Counted from the first letter of the stretch, positions 1 through 12,330 are shown. The stretch is DNA of 64,000 bases from Mesocentrotus franciscanus (GCA_037976565.1 CP137682.1:3656827-3720826); one strand, 5' to 3'. The notes: generated by a model from the sequence alone, not told the origin. Numbers and translations are program-made.

Positions 1-567
1 TACAGCTTACGTCTAATATCATGATTACCCGACTTGGTTTCTCTTATCCTCAAGCAATTTTAAATTGATATCAAGCCAGTGCATCCAGCACGTAGATACC
101 CTTCCTTTCTAAAATATGTTGGATTTAAAATCCTGCCCTATTTTTTGCAAGCATAATCCGAAACTTTCCACACACATTTCATTTGCATAGGATGGTCAGT
201 GAATTATTTTTATAATAAGTCAGTCATGTCTGATATTTCAAGATACAATTCCGCTCTATAATTATATTGATAAACGTTAGAGCTACTTGATTTTGAAAGC
301 ACGGCCCTACGTATATGAAAGGACCAACCATACATTTATCATTGCCAGAGGAAATATATTGCACAAATGACGACATGTTGATTTGTTGTTGTTGTGAGTT
401 TGAACTTTCTATATGACTTTGTAAACCAAACCAAACCAAATCAAACGAACAAATGATAATTAGAAATAGAAAACACGTTAACTCAACTTATCTGTTTGTA
501 AACTTGAGATCGGTCCCTTTAAATCTTACACTTAAGATGTATGTGGTACAATTCTTATATCAAACAG
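1..567. other. Intronic or upstream sequence, nothing recognised
   Basis: This AT-rich stretch precedes the EGF exon. The exon starts in phase 1 behind an AG acceptor, so this is inferred to be the 3' part of an intron whose 5' exon lies outside the window. No RNA gene or repeat family was recognised here. Confidence 0.5.
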
Positions 568-687
568 ATATTGATGAATGCATGACGAACGATACTTGCC
601 ATCCTTCCGCTGCCTGCTCCAATACCCAAGGCTCATTCGTCTGCACATGCGCAGAAGGATACGTCGGAGACGGCTTCGACTGCTCCG
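568..687 (+). CDS. Calcium-binding EGF-like domain exon of an EGF/TSP1 protein
   Basis: This exon encodes one complete calcium-binding EGF domain of 40 residues. It opens with DIDEC and has six cysteines in EGF spacing. The segment [12 protein letters not shown] fits the Asn/Asp-hydroxylation consensus Cx[DN]x4[FY]xCxC, and DIDEC is the usual calcium-binding start. An AG acceptor (566-567) and a GTGAGG donor (688) flank it. One base of a split codon lies on each side, so both introns are phase 1, the normal arrangement for shuffled extracellular modules. The domain would be extracellular and disulfide-bonded. The next exon in the same phase encodes a TSP1 repeat, which supports a single secreted or matrix protein. 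The exon before it lies outside the window. Family-level identity (for example hemicentin-, SCO-spondin- or fibulin-like) cannot be decided from one EGF domain. Confidence 0.9.
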
Positions 688-3659
688 GTGAGGTTTGCCA
701 CATGGGGTCTTGTTTTTGACCTCTTTTGTTCTTTGTTAATTTGACTGATAGATATGAGTGTAAGTTGCCAGTTATTTAGATCCTCTGAGATGACCCGTCA
801 AATATATAAGTGGAACACTGCTGAAACGGAATAACATATCAAGAAGTTTTGTGGAGGGCATACTTATGTAGACATCAGGGGCCAGTTTCTCGAAAACATC
901 AAAGTCTAAGTTCGTCGACATCTTATAGAAACGCATGTTAATGATAGAACACATGCTTCGACGGGATGTCCAAGGAGTTATGATCGATGACGGTTTCGGG
1001 AAACGGCCCCCTGCTGTCCGAAGCAGGCTACAGTCATGACATTTCGAACACAACTTGACAAATATGTGCTGCGTTAAGATTCATTTTCAGATCAAAATAA
1101 TTAATTTGGGATTTAAAAAAAAATGTTGAATCATAGTCAACCCAAGACATTATCCACATAAATATTTTAAGTCCATCTTGGGGCATAATTTCATGAGTTA
1201 CTATATTAATGTGCAAGATAAGGAGAAGATAGAAAAAAAACAACTAATAATCCGAAGCATGAAATCTGCGATAATCTGTTACGATTTTATGTTCAGAACG
1301 TAAAAAACTCTTTAGAGAAATTAAAGTGGTATAAAGAAAAATCAAAAATCCCAAACGAAACAAAACCAAAACCAACACTAAGTAAATACAAATACAAAAA
1401 TGATAATGTTAAACCGTTTTACTTTCAAAGTTAGACGAGGTATACCTGTATCAAGAATATACAGATTAATATAATAAGAATAGAAAGATTCTTGTCAAAG
1501 AAGATATTAATTTAAAAGTTTAAAGAAAAGTGAAAGAGAATGAAAGTTACAGAGAGAGGAAAAAAGGGTTATGATATAAATGAAACGTGAAGGTTATTTA
1601 AAGTATTTATTTTGACGTCGAAATCAATATTATGACATGTTGTTTGCTGTGTCGAAAGAATAATGAGAACAGTCAAGAAAAGAAAAGTAATGATCGGGAG
1701 GGGGTGGCCTTTCAACACGAACCGCGCGACTAAACCCGAAACCAATTTGTTAATATATTCCCATTTGACATCCTAGGGCATTCCTCTAGAGACGAGATAT
1801 CACAGAAGCTTAAATCTCGCTAACACTTTCAGTGTTGCTTTCTTTACAACAAAGACACCATTTTCTTGATAAAGATGCTTATATTATTTTTATACATTCG
1901 CCTTTCAAGCTGTTGAATCTTTGCAAAATACAGATTGACGACTTAAGCTGTCTGCGTTCACTCGCGACAACAAGTGACTCTCTTTTATATCCTATAGAAA
2001 GTGTATAGCATTATGAAATAGATTTGTGATATATATTCTTTTCTCTCTTTCTCTCTCTATTTTTCTTAATTTTCTCCCGGTTATATGCATATTCTCTCAT
2101 TAACGATCTTCGCCTTCGTTAATTCATATCTCTCAGCTTTCGTTCTGTCTATCCTTAACCTTCTTCCCTACCCTTTCCGCCATCCCTCTCTCCCCGAAAC
2201 TGTCGCACTAACTCCTCCTCTCTTCCTCACTCTCTCCCATACCTCCCTCTCTCTCCATTTCTTCTTCTATTCGCTCATCCCAATGGTCTTTCTATCCCAT
2301 CCCCTTGCTCTCTCTCTCTCTCTCTCTTTGTCTCTTTTCTCCTTTCTTTATCTCAATCTTTTATTTTCGCACACGCTTTATCTTATCAGTCGATATCCTA
2401 TCCATTCTCGATGACAAATGGACCTGACTTCATCCATCTCCTTGTTCGTATTAAGAAGATGCATGGCTTGCTTGCATTGGTTATTCAATCAATCGATTTT
2501 AGTCATGATCGTGAAGGTTCATTTCCCGAGATCACATTGTGTTGTTTTAGAAATAAAAAGTCGCCGCATACAATGTTGATAAATGAGGTTGGATGTTGCG
2601 ACATCGAGCAAAGAAATTTTGAACATGGTTTTTTTTAGAACGCAGTATAAAAGACACTCGTGGGCGTCAGAACAAAGAGAACGAAAACGAACTAAAAAGT
2701 GTCAGAAGTACTAGTATCACAAATATTGCGCTCTAACTGAAGACTAAAAAGTGCAGATGGGTTTGAGCTAGGAAAAGAATCTTGACATATTTTCTTACAT
2801 TATTTATTGTTTTAATTTTAAATTACTCTTTTGTTGGTCATGTTTAGTACGCCACAAGTATAGAAACATAACTCAACATCTGTTTATCTAACAAAATAAG
2901 TCACATGTCATATTACAAATTGAAAAGATTTTCTTCAATCGGTATGATAATTTTCACGGGAAATATAAACTAATGGAGGGACCTTTGTTAAAGAATTTCT
3001 TTAGTTTGGCCATTTTTGGCCTTCATGATTGGATTGAGAAGTTTTTCTTCTCACCAGAAAATTAACCCACATTTATGACGGTAATCATGGAATATTTTAA
3101 GATGATAGATTTTTACAATGCTTTCTATTTTCGTCATCTGTCCAATATCTACGTGGAAGAGAACAGATAAAAGAATATATAGGTTCTGCTAAAGTCAGTC
3201 TTTAGAGTATTTCACATAAATTCACATACATTCACATCTTGCTCATCATTTTAGTAGCCAGTAAAACTGTTTAAATGCAAAGTTACCCATATCTATGAAT
3301 GATGTTTAACATTCAATTTCAAATCGATGTTTGTTATTAACACGATCGCAGAGACTTTCGAAAAATTGCAATATTCTGCTCCATCACTTCCTGGAATGTG
3401 CGAACATAACAAGGCCACTACGTAAATCACACACAGTTACAAATCAATCAGAATTATAATTCTAAGGGATATACATGAGGGTATTGCCATTGAGTGATTT
3501 CTCGATAGTCTTTGCGATTGTGTCTTCTTGTTTTGATTGATTCAAATTTTAAATTTCTTTTTTGATGGTTAATATGAACATTGTTCTATCGAAATTTCTT
3601 TATCTTGTTTCTAAATTATCTTTCCCCCCTTCCCCCTGATAATCCGTCCTTCATCTCAG
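688..3659 (+). other. Intron between EGF exon and first TSP1 exon
   Basis: This intron of about 3.0 kb has a GTGAGG donor and an acceptor preceded by a pyrimidine-rich run (TTTCCCCCCTTCCCCCTG...CTCAG). It contains a small fold-back element near 876-1013 and a CT-rich stretch near 2040-2400. The long frame at 2085-2414 is a reading of that CT-rich stretch. No further exon was recognised. Confidence 0.75.
876..1013. mobile_element. Short fold-back (MITE-like) element
   Basis: The left end AGGGGCCAGTTTCTCGAAAAC is matched in inverted orientation by GTTTCGGGAAACGGCCCCCT at the right end, leaving about 100 bp of interior with no coding capacity. This is the layout of a small nonautonomous inverted-repeat element. 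Target-site duplications could not be fixed by eye. Confidence 0.6.
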
Positions 3660-3824
3660 TGGTCAGTGCATGGACCGAATGGTCTCCATGGTCAGGTTGT
3701 GCACATTCGTGTGGCGAGTCAACACGCGTGCGTACTAGAGATTGCACGCATCCAGAGAGCGGAATGATTTGCTTCGGTGCACCCTACGAAGTGGAAGATT
3801 GCATTGGTAGTCCACCATGTCCAG
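3660..3824 (+). CDS. Thrombospondin type 1 repeat exon (TSP1 no. 1)
   Basis: This exon encodes a complete TSP1 repeat of about 55 residues. It has the tryptophan ladder WTEWSPWSGC (WxxWxxW), the following CAHSCGE turn, the arginine strand RVRTRDC, and six cysteines in TSP1 order ending at PPCP. The acceptor AG is at 3658-3659 and the donor GT at 3825-3826. Both boundaries are phase 1, so the exon can join the EGF exon upstream and the next TSP1 exon without a frameshift. TSP1 repeats are extracellular and often C-mannosylated on the first tryptophans of the ladder and O-fucosylated; both modifications are family knowledge rather than shown here. The next recognised exon is more than 21 kb away, so exons between them may have been missed. 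Confidence 0.92.
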
Positions 3825-3859
3825 GTGAGCTAATAAGTTAGTAAGGTCCATAAGATCAT

Positions 3860-4250
3860 TGTTGTAATTTCGAAGTTAACACCGAATGTGAAACTTCGAG
3901 TTCAACCTCGCCCTCGAGGTCGACGTTACAAACTTAGATGTTACCTCCGAAGTTAACGAGAAGGCCAATCTTTAACTTCACGGTCGTAGTGACCGTCAGA
4001 GTTATTAACTTTTTCACTTTAACTTCGGATTAACGTGAGGGTTATAGGTCTCCACGTCAACGTTCGGATATATTACGACAAAGTTATTCTTCAACCTCAT
4101 CTTTATGATATATATCTTTGGAGTTGATGTCAAATGTTACGATTCGAGGTTTAACTTTAAAGTTAACTTCACAGTTATAAGGCTTGATTTCAACTTTGGA
4201 TTGCCGTCAGCTTTGACTTCAAATTCGAATAAATATCAAATTATTTACCT
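3860..4250. repeat. Degenerate short repeats rich in GTTAAC/AACTTC
   Basis: Variants of GAAGTTAAC, AACTTC and CAACGTT recur every 10-25 bases on both strands. The same texture resumes after the inserted element at 4251-4426 and continues to about 4530. It looks like an old, decayed short-period satellite. No reading frame crosses it. Confidence 0.5.
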
Positions 4251-4426
4251 AGGCCCCATGTTATAAGGAGTTGATATTAATCGCAACTTATTTGCGATTG
4301 ATATCAATCGCAACTATGTACATAAGAGAAAGGAGACTGCAAACTTGCGATTGATTGGAGGACTTGCATGCCATTGATTTGGATCAATCGCAACTCTCTT
4401 TATAAGACGGGGCCCTGGACTTTCAC
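4251..4426. mobile_element. Fold-back (MITE-like) element inside degenerate repeat
   Basis: The left end AGGCCCCATGTTATAAGGAG is echoed in inverted orientation by CTCTTTATAAGACGGGGCCC at the right end. The interior repeats TTGCGATTGAT/ATCAATCGCAA several times. There is no coding capacity. It interrupts the GTTAAC-rich field on either side. Confidence 0.6.
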
Positions 4427-4680
4427 TGCGGGTTTAATTGCAAAGTTAGATTTCCTCTTATTCTCAATATCAAAGTTACAACTTGGTTACAACTTGGAAG
4501 TTTATACAGCTTAACACCAACGTTATATATTTCTTCTGCATCTTAGAGAGAGAGAGAGAGAGAAGTGGATATACTTATACGAAAAAAAGGAAAATAAAGG
4601 ATACAGAATGAGATAGAAAGGGTAGGACCTTTAAGGAAAAAGCATTTAAAGGTGGACCTTCACGGAATAGATACTAAGAT

Positions 4681-4775
4681 GGAAGTGAGGGAAAAAGGGA
4701 GGGAGGGAGGGAGAGAGAGAGAGAGAGAGAGATAGAGAAAGGGAGAGAGAGAGAGAGAGAGGGAGAAAAAGAGAG
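4681..4775. repeat. GA-rich microsatellite
   Basis: Imperfect (GA)n/(GGGA)n purine tract on the + strand. Confidence 0.85.
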
Positions 4776-5655
4776 ATAGAAGGACACGGAACAGAATTCT
4801 TGGAGAACAGAAAGTTAAAGAACCATTGAGAATGACAGATGAATTTGCATTTACTTAGGAGATAGGAAGATAAGAGAACCTATGAGGGACAAGGTGTTTT
4901 CTGAAGGTTGAGCAATGATGATGTCTCTACAGCCCTTTTTAGTTGATTAGCCATCAGACAAGCGATATTCAATCAATCATACAGCAGCAGACGATCATCC
5001 CGTCTACCTACACTCATTCTTTCCCGCGCTAATAAACTTATGGAGCGCCAAATTAAAACGCGCTGCCATCCGTTAAATTCAACAAATAATTACAGTTATT
5101 GTGGCACGAATGCAATTCGGATATAGCACATCTCATCAATCAGTCTTCCGTTAAGTCATCGCTTTTGAAAACCCGATGCTTCCTCCGTCCACTCCGTAAC
5201 TCCTCAGCCGTGGACTTTCACTTGCTAGGCCATTATTTTCATTAAACTCACGAACCGGCAACATCAAACGAGTTGCGCACACCAGGGTCATGCTTCAATG
5301 TCAACGCCCTCCCGCGGGGGTCGAGGTGTTGTATTGTAAGCAAAATGTTACGTAGCCTTGTGTTTTAGTTCCGCCCAAATCCTATTCTTACCATCGTTTT
5401 AGTTACGTCTGAAACTTTGAAATTTGATATCGCCTTGATTGTTAGAGCGACCCCTCTCCACATAGCCACCCCTTACAAAACAATACGGCAGACTGGCGGG
5501 TTTCCAACGAAGATGAGTAGCTATAAATATATATGTTAGAGACGATTTTGGAATAGTTGTTTGCAGAGTTTCAAAATGCGACAACAAGATTTTACTTTTG
5601 TCCTTTCATTGGACATTTTGGCTAATATGTCAGAAGTGTGTGTGGGGTGGTGGGT

Positions 5656-5854
5656 ATTTTTTTACCTGACTGCTAAGAAAGCATAAATGCTTGTAAGTAA
5701 GCAACCAGACTGACGACGGCTGAAGGTCCTCTCCGAGGGACATGGTAGTGAGGATTAATGCCTTACCAAAGGGCACTAGCGCATCGACTTGGTTTCGAAC
5801 CCGGGTCACCGGATTACGAGACCACTGCTCTACCGACTGAGCTATCGCGCCTCC
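5656..5854 (-). mobile_element. tRNA-derived SINE
   Basis: Read on the minus strand, the element starts GGAGGCGCGATAGCTCAGTC. It has a clear polymerase III A box (TAGCTCAGTCGG) and B box (GGTTCGAAACC), so its head is a tRNA relative. A non-tRNA body follows, containing CTTCAGCCGTCGTCAGTCTG and TTACTTACAAGC, and it ends in a short A run (AGGTAAAAAAA). It is about 200 bp, normal for a SINE. The frames read across it on both strands are not genes. Confidence 0.85.
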
Positions 5855-6285
5855 TATATTCACCCCCCCCCATATTCACGATCACATTGTGGATCAGCGG
5901 GAGGGGGAGGGGGAGGGAGGCTTTAAAATGCTGTCTGGATGAACGGTATTATGATCATATTTTTTAAAGGACACTTTCCACAGTACAAAAAGCCTTAAAA
6001 GTAAGTGTCAAACAATTTCAAGCTAAAAAGAATGGATGGAATTTCAAATACAACTCCCACGCCAGATACATAGACCACGTGTGAAATAAAAGAATTGATA
6101 TGTATATATTTTTCAAAGTATTCTTTGAAAGTGAAAATCTAACCATATAATTCTTGCCATTCGAGTAGAAAAACGCACGCACACAACGATTAAGTTTCGC
6201 ATAGTAACACCATAAACGCGTGTTTAACATCGATCGGTTCCAGTAATCAATGACCATTTAAGTTGATTGTTTACACTTCTAATCT

Positions 6286-6674
6286 TTAAAGTGACTCAGT
6301 AACATTGCCTCAGATTCTGAAACAAAATCCTGGATTTAGCTCATGCTGCAATCATAATTATAAAACTTTAGGTCAGTCAGGAATCCCATGACTTTTACAA
6401 GCCGATCGCCTGTCTGATTATCAAGATATTTATGATTGGAAATCGAAATGTAATTTTTCGTTTTCCTAACGGTATTTATAACACTACAGTCTATTGGGGA
6501 AAATGAGAATGGTACAACCGGTCACTCGAAGATTTTTACTTTTTTGAGGCACTTCATGATCATTTTGAATTAAGCGCAATTTTTTTAGGGCTTCAATATG
6601 ACACCATATCACAGACACTGATAACAAATAGGGCCATGCATCTCAGATTTAACATTGTTAAACGATGCCTTTAA
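6286..6674. mobile_element. TTAA-type nonautonomous DNA transposon, family A copy 1
   Basis: This segment of about 389 bp is bounded by TTAAAG at the left and CTTTAA at the right. It is clearly similar along its whole length to 16693-17076. Shared blocks include GGATTTAGCTCATG, TGATTATCAAGATATTTATG, CACCATATCACAGACACT and CTCAGATTTAACA. The inverted TTAAAG ends suggest insertion at TTAA, as in piggyBac-like elements; that assignment is inference. No coding capacity. Confidence 0.75.
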
Positions 6675-6813
6675 TGAATGACCATTGTCAAATGCATGCT
6701 TCACGGAATTAATACTATTGTCTTGTTGAAATTTGTGTTATGAACAGGTTTACGAAAAGCGAGGGCAAAAAAAGTTCTTGAAAAATATATCAGGTATTCA
6801 TGTAGGTCCCTCC

Positions 6814-6980
6814 CCTCTCTCTCTTCTCTCTCTCTCTCTCTCTCTCTCCCTCTCTCTCTCCTGTCTCTGTCTCTATCTGTCTCTCTGTCTCTCTCTGTCT
6901 CTCTCTTCATCTCTGCATCTTTCTCTGTCTCTCTGTCTCTCTCTCCTGTCTCTGTCTGTCTGTCTGTCTGTCTCTCTCTA
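6814..6980. repeat. CT-rich microsatellite
   Basis: A pyrimidine tract of TCTC units with TGTC interruptions ending in (TGTC)n. Long Leu/Ser frames on + and Arg/Glu frames on - are artefacts of it. Confidence 0.9.
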
Positions 6981-8020
6981 TAAATGGTGAATATGTTATC
7001 TCTCGCTTCCTCACTTTAACCTTTATTTCTCACTCGCCTACCATCAGAGTGTATTTTCAAAATTGCACGCATTTCCCAGAATTATTCAATGCAGAATAGA
7101 ACGATTGAAGTAAGAATTAGACCATACTTCCTCTGTCCAATCGAGAGAGCCGCTCTCAGACGATCGACACAGCTCACACGATGAGAGATGTCGTATGAAG
7201 GGTTGATTTATACATCTCATGTGACAACATACGTCTATTAAATCAGAAAAAAACAAACATCATCTAGTTTGCATGACATCCATGTTGAAATTAATCACCT
7301 CGAACGGCAAATATTCACGATTGCGCTCGAAAAGATTTGTATTATTTTCATAGCTTAATCACATAAAAACTAGACGGGGCCGGACTCGTGTTTGCCTTAG
7401 TGCGGCATTAATTACAGGGATGATATTTCGACAAACTTATTGTTCATGATTGGAAAAGAAAAGACAATTCCCTCAAGGTCAAAATTGACACGGTTTCTGT
7501 TGATAGCTCAAGTCAAAATAGGAGATTTCGTGCTAGCATTAATCACGAAAAAATAGTCTTGAATTTCCCAGGAAAATCGAGAACAGATCACTTCTATTCT
7601 TTCCGTTGTTTCTTTGGATTATTACTTGAAGTATCTCTTTGTCGTTTGTTTCTCTCAAATTATTCAATTTAGCTTGATCTCTGTGACCCGATTACATGTC
7701 AATAGGCACCAAATGACTGATACTGATCGCGATTACAATTCTGTTTTCAAAATTGTGCAGAATTAAACGAAATGTAAAATGATAACATTATGTTTTCATA
7801 CTTTTTAATGACAATAATACATTCAAACACACGATTATAAAACATGATAAAAAATGATACCCTATAAGTAATTGAATTATAACAGAAACTGCAGTTCCGT
7901 ATATATGTATCTTTGTTATTCAAAGCCTCAGCAAAAATTAGCCTGAATGGGTTCAGTGGCCGAACCATTACCCACAGGCCGAGGGGGGTGGTACACATCC
8001 AAATCACTCTCACAAGCAAA

Positions 8021-8424
8021 GAAGAAGAAGAAAAAGAAGAAGAAGAAGAAGAAGAAGAAGAAGAAGAAGAAGAAGAAGAAGAAGAAGAAGAAGAAGAAGA
8101 AGAAGAAGAAGAAGAAGAAGAAGAAAAAGAAGGAGAAGAAGAAGAAGAAGAAGAAGAAGAAGAAGAAGAAGAAGAAGAAGAAAAAGAAGGAGAAGAAGAA
8201 GAAGAAGAAGAAGAAGAAGAAGAAGAAGAAGAAGAAGAAGAAAAAGAAGGAGAAGAAGAAGAAGAAGAAGAAGAAGAAGGAGAAGAAGAAGAAGAAAAAG
8301 AAGAAGAAGAAGAAGAAGAAGAAGAAAAAGAAGGAGAAGAAGAAGAAGAAGAAGAAGAAGAAGAAGAAGAAGAAGAAAAAAAAGAAGGAGGAGAAGAAGA
8401 AGAAGAAGAAGAAGAAGAAGAGAA
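8021..8424. repeat. Long GAA trinucleotide tract with higher-order pattern
   Basis: About 400 bp of (GAA)n on the + strand. AAAAAGAAGGAG interruptions recur near 8124, 8181 and 8241 (about 57-60 bp apart) and again further on, so part of the array grew by duplication of roughly 60-bp blocks. It reads as poly-Glu, poly-Lys or poly-Leu depending on frame and is not coding. Confidence 0.95.
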
Positions 8425-11034
8425 GTCATTAGAACTTTGAGTGCTTTGTCATTTCAGACTTCTTAGTCAAGTGGGGAAAAGGGGAGGGGATGTTCTATAT
8501 TCAGGTACGTACCGTTTTGAGGTTAAATTACTGGGCGGCAAACTTAGGTGGAACAACTAAATGTTGGTACCTGATGAGTACTTAAAGAGAAGGTTCATTG
8601 ATTTTAAAAACTAACTTTATTGTCATTATTGCAAAGGTGAAACTTTGATTGGTCAAGGTTATCAAAATTCAATGCTTGGAAACATTCGAAGTAATGATTA
8701 TTATCAATTACAAAACGCTTAAATACAGCCCCGGCATAGCACCTGAAAAGCTCTCCGATCGCTGCTGAGATGTGTCACGTCACATGTTGAACATGATTTG
8801 CATAAGCAGACGATGTCCCATGACATCTCACACATTTCCAGTGCCTGTTTTGTGATCTTCTCTTCAGTTATTTCTCTTACTTCACTACCCTCAGGCTAAA
8901 TGTTTAATCTATTGCCTCACTCTTAACCCCGCGCATTGTATTATTTTGATTAAAAATGCAAGGATAACAAAATATTGTATTTTCAGCTGCATACACCGCG
9001 GTATGTTCGACGTTTCAAGAGGGAACAAATGCCGTCCATGCTATCATTCCGGGGGTTTTTTAATTTGAAAGTGTGGTTTCTTAGATTGTTCATTAACCCC
9101 TATCCTATGTATTTACAAACAAAATAATTTAGTTATCAGAATCGGTTTCATATCCCTTTTTGAATGGTGTAAAATTCCATCACATTTGTATACACTAAAT
9201 TCATTATAATTTGAGAAGTAATAGCATTGCAATTATGTTCATTCTTTATGGGATGTCGTCTGCTTGGGCAGGATTGGTTCATATTGTGACTGCATTAAAA
9301 CATCGTTATTTTTCTGGCGAATCTCTCGCATATCCCAGATACTATAGAGGTGGTTTTATTTGTATTTTTATAAATCACCCGATATGTAGTTGACCTAAGA
9401 CTTGTACGATGGCAATTTGTTAGCTTACCAGTTTCTAGTGAAACTTGTAAGTATTTGCCATACTTGTGATTTTCTTTGAACAGGCACTTTAAGGTATGCC
9501 ACCCTGATTTTTGTCGAGGATTGAAATGTTGAAAATATGAATTCTGTTTTTGTTGCCACCGGCCGTCTGATTCAATTAACTTATTAATAATAAATGATGC
9601 AAAATTATTCAAATTGTCTTGTAGGATTAAGAAATAAATGGCAGAGGAATACAGTAAACAATTAGCTTGGAGCCGGTTTCATTAAATTATTTAATTAAAT
9701 TTTCCAATTATCTGTTGTCCCACTTTATCTCGTTGTTTCATGACGAAGGGAATTATCATTTCTTTGAACCAGTCAATATGAACATTTTGAGAACAGTAAA
9801 AAACAAAAATGCCATCAATAAATTTGAATGGTTTGTAATCTAGTCTAGTCTGGACACTTTGAAGGTATGTTACATTGACGACGTAATAATTTCAATGGTG
9901 AACGTTGTTACAGTTTTTCTTGACATGTCAGAGAATATTCGTAAAAAATATCCCTAATCTTATTACCTTCAGAGAAGACTTGAAAAATTTCAAAGAGATA
10001 TAAGGAGAGGAAGAGGAGAGAGAGAGTGAGAGAGAGAGAGAGAATACAAAGGGAGTAGGTGGAAAGTTTGCTGGACAAAATGGAGAAAGAACACTTAAGA
10101 GATGGGGAGCTTTCGTGACACTTTGATAAACATGTCAGACATCTACTGAGCCATTCTTTTCAATAATTTTCGTCTAGATTATCCTAAAAGGCTTGTGCAC
10201 GAATGGATGATTTATCTTCCGCTAGCATCAGCTTGTAGCATCAGAGACCTATCTATTTTCTACTTTCATAATGCATAATGGCTGTCAATGAACATGATAA
10301 GAAACCTTTCAGGGGCATTTTAGAGATCTTCTGACACCCCCAACTTTTCGCTGACAAATTCACGAACTTGGAGGGTCCAAAAGTAAATTCGAGCGGTGGG
10401 GTTTTAGCGCCCCCCCCCAACAAAGGGGGGTACAAGTAGATGAAATGCAGACTAGATATGTTTAACATGTGATGCCAGAGTAACATGATTAAAGAAGTAG
10501 TTCGTAGATACATCTAGTCTTTGGGACGGATGATATATTATCAGAAAATAAACTATTATTTGATATTCTTCGTAAATATTTGAAAGGCGCAATTCTGATT
10601 TATAGATACTAAACGACAATAATGGTATTGCCTGAATGTGTGTTCAAAATATCACAAAACTTAACCCAGTGCAATAATATATAAACTAAAAAAGGAGAGT
10701 TCATTCATTATAGATCACATTACTTATACTGTATAAAGTTTTGAATAACATTTCAAAAGCCTTTTAAAAGTAATAAAAGAGAGAGAGAGAGAACAAAAAA
10801 GGAAGAAAACAACAGACATTCATTATTAATCAAAGGAAATAAGAGTATTGCATAAATATTTGAACCGCACAATGCTTAAATAGTTGAATAATTGAATGAA
10901 AGCAACTAGATATTGGCGCTTTATAAATTCCTGGGTTGGATTGGATTGGAATGAACAGAAATAAATGTATGTGCAAATAACCGTTGAACGTTAATGGAAT
11001 AAAGTTATAGGTGCGTTTATAAATAGAGCTGCAC

Positions 11035-11066
11035 TGATTGTTTGAGTTTGAGTTTGAGTTTGAATG
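11035..11066. repeat. Short GAGTTT tandem repeat
   Basis: About four GAGTTT/GTTTGA units in a row. This may be the tandem 3' tail of a minus-strand retroposon, as similar short tandem tails occur elsewhere in the window. Confidence 0.6.
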
Positions 11067-11471
11067 TATTACCTAATGACTAACATGTTCATTAACTTAT
11101 AGACAATACAGTATGCATACATATTATTTGGTAACTGGAGCTAACAAATAGCAACATGGTAATCGAAGTTATCCCCCGATTAAAATGTTCATGTCATTAT
11201 TTCACATTGAACGCAATCCCATTTTTTTTAATGGTAGGTCTGTATGCACAGTCATCTTTATATCTTTCATATAACCTACGTATATGCACTATTTACAAAC
11301 AAATAAAGGAAACAACTTTTTAAATCAGCTTAATCTATAGCTTTAGATATACATACATGTATACAAACACAAACATAATTCAAGAACTTTGATTTTGATG
11401 TTCTTTTCTTTTTATTAACAAGTGAAAACTGTGTATTCAAGATATAATGCGATCCGCTATGATTGGCGGAA

Positions 11472-11502
<31 letters not shown>

Positions 11503-11520
11503 CAGAAGGGGGTGGGAGAG

Positions 11521-12053
11521 AAGGGCAATAGAGTGGTGAAGTGTGACGTCATCAAAAATTTATTTTGGGAATTTCTCAATTTTTTCTTCATTTTCCGAAA
11601 GACCACCAAAAATAATGTCCAAATGTCGAAAACCAATTGAATAGGTTAAGTATTGGTATTTTATTTATGTTATAAATGTAAATTAACGTGAATATATATT
11701 TGTTAATTTGTTTCAAATAAAAAATCAATAAAATCCCTGTGGAGGGAAAAATATGGAAAAAAAAAAGTATTGGCTGAGATATGACCATCTGAATAAAAAG
11801 ATTGCCTATGGGAACTCAGTGTTATATTGCTCTGGTTCATAAAATTAGGAGCCAGAGCAGTATAACACTGAGTTCCTATAGGAAATCTATTTATTCTGAT
11901 GGTCATTTCTCGGCCAATACTTTACATATTCAATTGGTTTTCGACATTTGGACATTATTTTTGATGCTCTTTCGGAAAATGAAGAAAAATTTGAGAAATT
12001 CCAAAAATAGATTTTAGTGACGTCACAGCTTCGGTACTCTATTGTTAGCCCTT
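11521..12053. mobile_element. Large fold-back palindromic element
   Basis: The ends AAGGGCAATAGAGT and ACTCTATTGTTAGCCCTT are inverted copies. Inside them TGACGTCA, the CATTTTCCGAAAG / CTTTCGGAAAATG blocks and GTCCAAATGTCGAAAACCAA / TTGGTTTTCGACATTTGGAC pair in inverted order. At the centre ACTCAGTGTTATA (about 11816) pairs with TATAACACTGAGT (about 11860) around a short loop. The left arm carries about 120 bp extra (about 11645-11768) that the right arm lacks. This is a fold-back transposon without coding capacity. Two frames with near-identical proteins (TQCY.AL...SNITLSS) are the two arms of the palindrome. Confidence 0.85.
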
Positions 12054-12282
12054 TCCATCCTAGGTTACGAAGATTTTTTTTTCATGAAGGATACGTGCAA
12101 CTACGAGGAATCGTCAACTCCCCTTGACTTTAAAGTCTTATCTATTCAAGCTGTAATACGCTGACAGGCAAGAGGCATTATGTCATATGCAATCAGTGAA
12201 TGAAGTCATTACAAAAGAGCTTTGAAGAAAGCTTATTAGCACATGAGCCCATTCCCCCCAATCCGGAAGTCTGCAACCCTCC

Positions 12283-12286
12283 AACC

Positions 12287-12330
<44 letters not shown>

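Noticed and set aside
5630..5967. Frames across 5630-5967 including AQSVEQWSRNP and ALAHRLGFEPGSP
   Set aside because: These fall in the tRNA-derived SINE; such peptides are typical translations of tRNA-like heads.
7913..8440. Long frames of poly-Glu, poly-Lys and poly-Leu
   Set aside because: They are the three readings of a GAA microsatellite and contain no other sequence.
11703..12017. Two frames on opposite strands encoding nearly the same protein (TQCY.AL...SSHRQS)
   Set aside because: They lie on the two arms of the palindromic element, so the similarity is structural rather than evidence of a gene.
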